64,000 bases of DNA from Lithospermum erythrorhizon (lineage: Eukaryota > Streptophyta > Magnoliopsida > Boraginales > Boraginaceae), in the NCBI GenBank assembly GCA_019722365.1, contig JADFUC010002352.1:62001-126000 (forward strand), written 5' to 3'. Positions 60,040 to 64,000 of the stretch are shown here, in pieces (the first letter of the stretch is position 1; the number at the start of each line of letters is the position of its first letter). Position numbers and translations under genes: made by a program. Under the pieces are notes generated by a model, which searched no databases, was not told the origin of the DNA, and worked only from the letters and a program-made list of their open reading frames with translations.

Positions 60040-60355
60040 CCCGATTTTAAACCGACGCCAAACCCGACGCACCTACTATATTTTTTATTATTTATTATTA
60101 CTTTTTAAGAGAATTGTTAGTAAATAAAACCCGACTCTAACCCGACGCCAATTATTTTTATTTTATAAATATTTTTCTATTCTAAAAGTTTAATTTACAC
60201 CCGCCTCTGCATCGATGCCATACCCGACGCCAATTTTATGGCCCACATACATATGCGGGCTTGATTACGCCCGACGTTAACCCGGCACAAACCCGACGCT
60301 AAGATTAGCGTCGGGAATTTCCATCCGACGCCGTAAGTGCGCTTTTCCAAGAGTG
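60040..60355. repeat. right subterminal CCCGACGC repeat cluster and terminus
   Basis: ACCCGACGCC and AACCCGACGC units at 60.05-60.30 kb, then the inverted form TTAGCGTCGGG at about 60305 and the terminal repeat to 60355. Confidence 0.75.
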
Positions 60356-60663
60356 TACCAATTGTTGGAGGCTCCTGGTACAACTCTATCTCTCATAGTT
60401 AATCAGTGTACTCAAAGAAATATTAAAACAATAAATTAACACACACTGTTGCTCAATTTGGTGGAACTCACACATATCTCTGGGGTAATTAAACCTTGAG
60501 AAAGGTACATCATGAAGACTAACTACAATGGGATGTGAAATTTTTTTTCTAACATGTTGAAAAAAAAAATAACCGCAATAGATAGTTGAAAAATGTATAA
60601 AAGGATGTGGATTAAATTGTGTAAAATTATTGCCGTTAAATTAATTATATCAAGACGAAATGA

Positions 60664-60885
60664 CACGTGTCGCTTTCAAGTAGTCAAGGCCGCATCGGGC
60701 GCTTGTCCTAATACTGACAACAAGGCTGTCGCAGAGCAGAGATAATCACCACGTGTCGCTTTGATCAAATGTCTGATTTTCGCATTTTATCCCATCTCAA
60801 TTATTTCGATCAATTATTTGATAACAAATTATTTTTTTTAATTTTTTTACCAAAATTCAACATTTTTTTCCTCTATAAATAGACC
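60664..60885 (+). promoter_or_regulatory. promoter with two ABRE/G-box copies and a TATA box
   Basis: CACGTGTCGCTTT occurs at 60664-60676 and again at 60750-60762. Its ACGTGTC core is the plant ABRE/G-box type bound by bZIP factors. TATAAATA lies at 60874-60881, followed about 30 bases on by a likely start near 60905 and an AT-rich leader. It faces the pseudogene at 61020. Function is inferred from motifs only. Confidence 0.5.
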
Positions 60886-61019
60886 ACTCTCATTCAATTT
60901 GGATATAAAAATCACCTTTTTTCAATATAATTATTATATTATCTTTTAGTAAACTCTTTGTTTTTAATCTTTAAATATCTTATTAGTGAAACGGATCTTA
61001 ATAATACGATTTCACAATC

Positions 61020-62050
61020 GTGTCGCCTAATTACCATTTTAGCTATCAAAACTCTACCATCATCAATTTGATAATCAATCTCCAATCAACCACGCCCTCA
61101 AAATATCCCAAATTTCTGATTTCCACCAAATTTGTCCACTCTCAGTACCGTCAAAGCGTACTCAAACTATCCCTATTGGGTACCCATGATGCAATATTTC
61201 TCTCAACCACCTTCTTATAATCCTTATATGCCAGCCGAGAATGAAATGTTCCAAATATTGAGCAATGTAATTTCGCATTTTCAAATATAAATGTCATTTA
61301 AGCATCACAGCAAAGTGTTAAATGTAAGATAGTTCATTTAGGAAGATTCACCAACGCTCAAATAAAAGCCCCAAATGGACCACCGAACAAAATTTGGTGC
61401 TACTTAGCTGTCGATCAACATAATGTGACATTGCTTAAGAAATCAGTTGGGCCATATTGGGGGTAAATCGTCGACATCGGTGAATGAGCATTCTTCCTTC
61501 CGCATTCGCGATGAACCTGATAATCATTTCAACTACATCAACAAAATATTGAGCAATGGAAAGCGCGCTTATGATAACAACATAGCGAAACAAAGGGCGG
61601 CCTGGAGAATGATATATCGACAAAAGCACATGAACTATATAAAAGTAAGAATGGTAACTTTAATTTGATGTCCTGCAGCCGAACGAGATCAACTACGGTA
61701 TGGAAGTCGTTGAGGAAATATTGATCTCGTAGCAAGTGGATTCAAGAGAGTAAGCGAGAGCGACGCTGTGACTCAAACATCATAAATCTATCATTGGGCC
61801 TAAATGGGGCGACGAACTAAGAAAAAGGTAAAAAGAAGTATAAAAAGCGGCCGAAACCGGCAAGGAATGAATTTAAATAATATAAGGACAAAGAGTTTCA
61901 ACGAATGGACATATTAGCCAATAATAAACAAATGTGAGATAATCAGCAAAAGCAAGATGGAAATGCGATGTTTGGCGGTATGAGCATCTCACGAGCAAGC
62001 AACAGTTTGGAAATGTCGAGGGTCAAATTGTCTGAAAGGATTTAGTCCTC
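61020..62050 (+). pseudogene. PIF/Pong ORF1-like (NAM-associated, Myb/SANT-like) protein relic
   Basis: The reading passes through several frames. Near 61165-61235 it is PYWVPMMQYFSQPP and NPYMP, the Pro/Tyr/Gln-rich start typical of this plant family. Near 61371-61420 KWTTEQNLVLLSCRS begins a Myb/SANT-like domain (family form WT-x-EE/Q-x-x-LL-x-x). Then SVGPYWG and, at 61500-61640, FNYINKILS, RAYDNN and KQRAAWR follow. AAERDQLRYGS lies near 61678-61710, before the Lys-rich region. These proteins are often annotated as no-apical-meristem-associated or GST-T3-like; in PIF/Pong elements the relative is ORF1, a DNA-binding partner of the transposase. At least three frame changes make it inactive. 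No transposase ORF is seen nearby. Confidence 0.6.
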
Positions 62051-62809
62051 CACAACGTTGCCTCCTTTATGTGTTGTACCTTGATGTGTGTTCTTTAATC
62101 TTTCGTGTATGTTTTGAGTCTTGATGTGTGTTTTTCAACGTTGTTGTGTTTTTCTGCTTTGATGTACTTGTTTGTCAGTTTCAATAAAATCATGTGCAAG
62201 CAAATCATGTGCGCAGCAACATGTGCGTGTTCGACCGAGGTGCTACCTCGCATTTGCAAATCATACGCTGCTGATTCGAATTGCGTGACGCAAACGTACC
62301 CACGACCACAAAGAGGATCTACTACACATATGGCAAAGTTCGAATGTTTCGTGATTAAATATTTTTAAGAGTCTATGTGTCTTAAGCGCTTGATTGTAGC
62401 GTGGATCTAATATATCAGACTGCGTGGTTATTTGTATTTCAATAGTTGTACCGCGTGATTTGCTTATTTCGCATTACATTTCATTATTTGTAACTTTTAT
62501 TTGTTTTAATAGTTGTTATTTTCAATTTTGTGTTATTATTTTATAAAAAAATTAATTAAAATATGAGATTCAAAATTATTTAAATAAATATTTATATAAT
62601 TTTCGTTTTAAAAACTAAAATAATTTATTTACGATTAGTTACCTTGGCCATAACATTGTAGCCTCAGGTTGGGATCACATCAACTGACAAAATAAATATC
62701 ATTGATAATAAAATAATACAACTCACCATGAACTAACTAACACTAATGAAAAGAATATAAATATAATATCAAACAATTGTTTTACAATTATTATGTACAA
62801 CAAAAACTC
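62051..62809. other. downstream unassigned DNA
   Basis: TTGATGTGTGTT is repeated near 62090 and 62120. A 68-bp GC-richer piece around 62215-62320 resembles nothing I know. The rest is AT-rich. Confidence 0.3.
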
Positions 62810-64000
62810 AAAGAATATAGTAGCAGGATCTGTTTGAGGTCTTCTGTTTACCATCACCTCCATGTACGCAACACCTGCCACATCAGGGATATCCTTAGTG
62901 GGAATAGAAAAACAAGAGTCAAGACCCTTACCTATTTAAAAGACTAGATATCAAGAGTTATATTTATATAATTACCACCACAATACAAATATCTCTTAAT
63001 GGCATTCCAACTAACAATCGAATCTACATCACGGCCATAATAACTTACTCCATAGTACACAATCTTTAATCACAAGAAATATCTTCAATATCTTTCTCTA
63101 AGTATAGCTAATTTATCACATAATATACTACTCAAACATACCACAACTCAAACATATATATCTCACATCTCATAAATCAAGCATACCTAACTCAACCACT
63201 CGTTTTTATTTTGCACCCAGCATTCCCAATTATAGTCATACACCTCCTATGACATCTAAATATTTATTTATAAGAACTCAAATCTATCATCTTAATACAA
63301 CTGAGTTAATGCAGTATATCCCAATCAAGATAACTAATGATTGAGTCTCAAATTTTTATTTCAGTTTACGGAACTTATTAAACTTTATCAACATCAAAAG
63401 TTAGATCATAACTTATATATTACGACGCTTCAATCCAACTTCCATTGTATATAAAAATATCATCAACATTATCTAGAGATTAGATGAACGCTGTTTATAA
63501 TTTTTATACCTAATGCCCTCATTCAAAGTTATTCTAACTAAATAACCAACCAATCTTCATCCTTTAAAAGATATATAACGATTAATAATAACCTAATCCA
63601 ATAAGAAAAATCGGACTATTATCAATAATCAACCGAAACCTAATTACATAATTTCATCAAGGCAACATCTAGTATAATCAAGACACGTTCATAACCAATA
63701 AACAAGTCATAAAACATATCATACAAATATCATAGAAAATTTAAACAACATGTCAAATATAACGAGACATATATATCTATCCTGCATCACCTAATAAGGT
63801 CATACAACAAGATTCCAAAGAAGGTCTCGTGCATAACATGTCAAGATATAATATGTCTCAATAGCGCACCTAGAACGAGATCATGCATCAACAACGACTA
63901 TAACTCTAGTCACCACCTTCTATTCTCATATCTCCAAATATACCACCCTGCTGGCGCATATACTACCCGTACCTCAGAACGGATCGCCGCTAATAACCAC
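62810..64000 (-). repeat. Gypsy LTR fragment, truncated by the window end
   Basis: The last 250 bases follow the Tekay-like LTR at 38.27-38.48 kb block by block: AGGTCATACAACA, ATTCCA, AAGATATAAT, CAACAACGACTA, TAACTCTAGTCA, TCTCATATC, GCGCATATACT and GAACGGA. The preceding part has the same AT-rich, TCATA-rich style but is more diverged. The element continues beyond the window. Confidence 0.55.

Larger units (their letters stand above)
51915..60355 (-). mobile_element. CACTA (En/Spm) DNA transposon, 8.4 kb, decayed
   Basis: The left end reads CCTACTACCGAAATCGTATT. The right end, read inward, is CACTCTTGGAAAAGCGCACT, both derivable from the usual CACTACAAGAAA start. A 3-bp TAC lies on both sides (51912-51914, 60356-60358), the target-site length of CACTA elements. 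Subterminal GACGCTAACCC/CCCGACGC repeats crowd both ends. TNP2-type transposase domains lie inside on the minus strand. Ends and transposase have all decayed. Confidence 0.8.

Overview
This is plant nuclear DNA, most likely from a eudicot. It holds one intact, spliced host gene set in a nest of decayed transposable elements. The plant assignment rests on a BEL1-type homeodomain gene with the usual plant exon pattern, on Copia and chromodomain Gypsy retrotransposons primed by initiator-Met tRNA, and on hAT, CACTA, Mutator-like and PIF/Pong-type DNA elements with plant-type domains. I cannot name the species.

Layout. 1-1250: unassigned. 1255-4360: decayed hAT transposon with transposase on the minus strand. 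4340-4520: GC-rich repeat patch. 5192-9386 (minus): intact four-exon BEL1-type transcription factor of 642 residues, with its leader and promoter to about 9860. One of its introns has a GC-AG boundary and another carries a Mutator-like miniature element. 10864-11665 and 27064-27835: two copies of one dispersed repeat. 11670-19850 (minus): very degraded SIRE/Maximus-like Copia element (gag, pol and a possible env-like ORF). 20550-26960: LTR pieces, a hAT end, a tRNA-like relic and a second LTR with its own primer-binding site. 28215-32884 (minus): the best preserved retroelement, a Copia element with both LTRs, primer-binding site and polypurine tract. 34289-37600 (minus): degraded Copia. 37748-49331 (minus): Tekay-like chromovirus with very unequal LTRs holding arrays of hairpin-forming repeats. 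49340-50230 (minus): Copia gag fragment. 51915-60355: 8.4 kb CACTA element with TNP2-type transposase remains. 60660-62050 (plus): promoter and pseudogene of a PIF/Pong ORF1-like (NAM-associated/Myb-like) protein. 62810-64000: another Gypsy LTR fragment running off the window.

How it fits together. Only the BEL1-type gene looks functional. It should encode a nuclear TALE homeodomain protein that pairs with KNOX partners. Everything else is mobile-element debris; frameshifts are frequent in all element ORFs but absent from the gene, whose splice joints all keep frame. I did not find a clearly novel gene system. The most unusual signals are structural: the hairpin arrays inside the Tekay-like LTRs, the inverted AAGTGTTAC arrays next to primer-binding sites, the perfect palindromes at the hAT end and at 12.6 kb, and a CACTA element with a third, internal cluster of its subterminal repeat.
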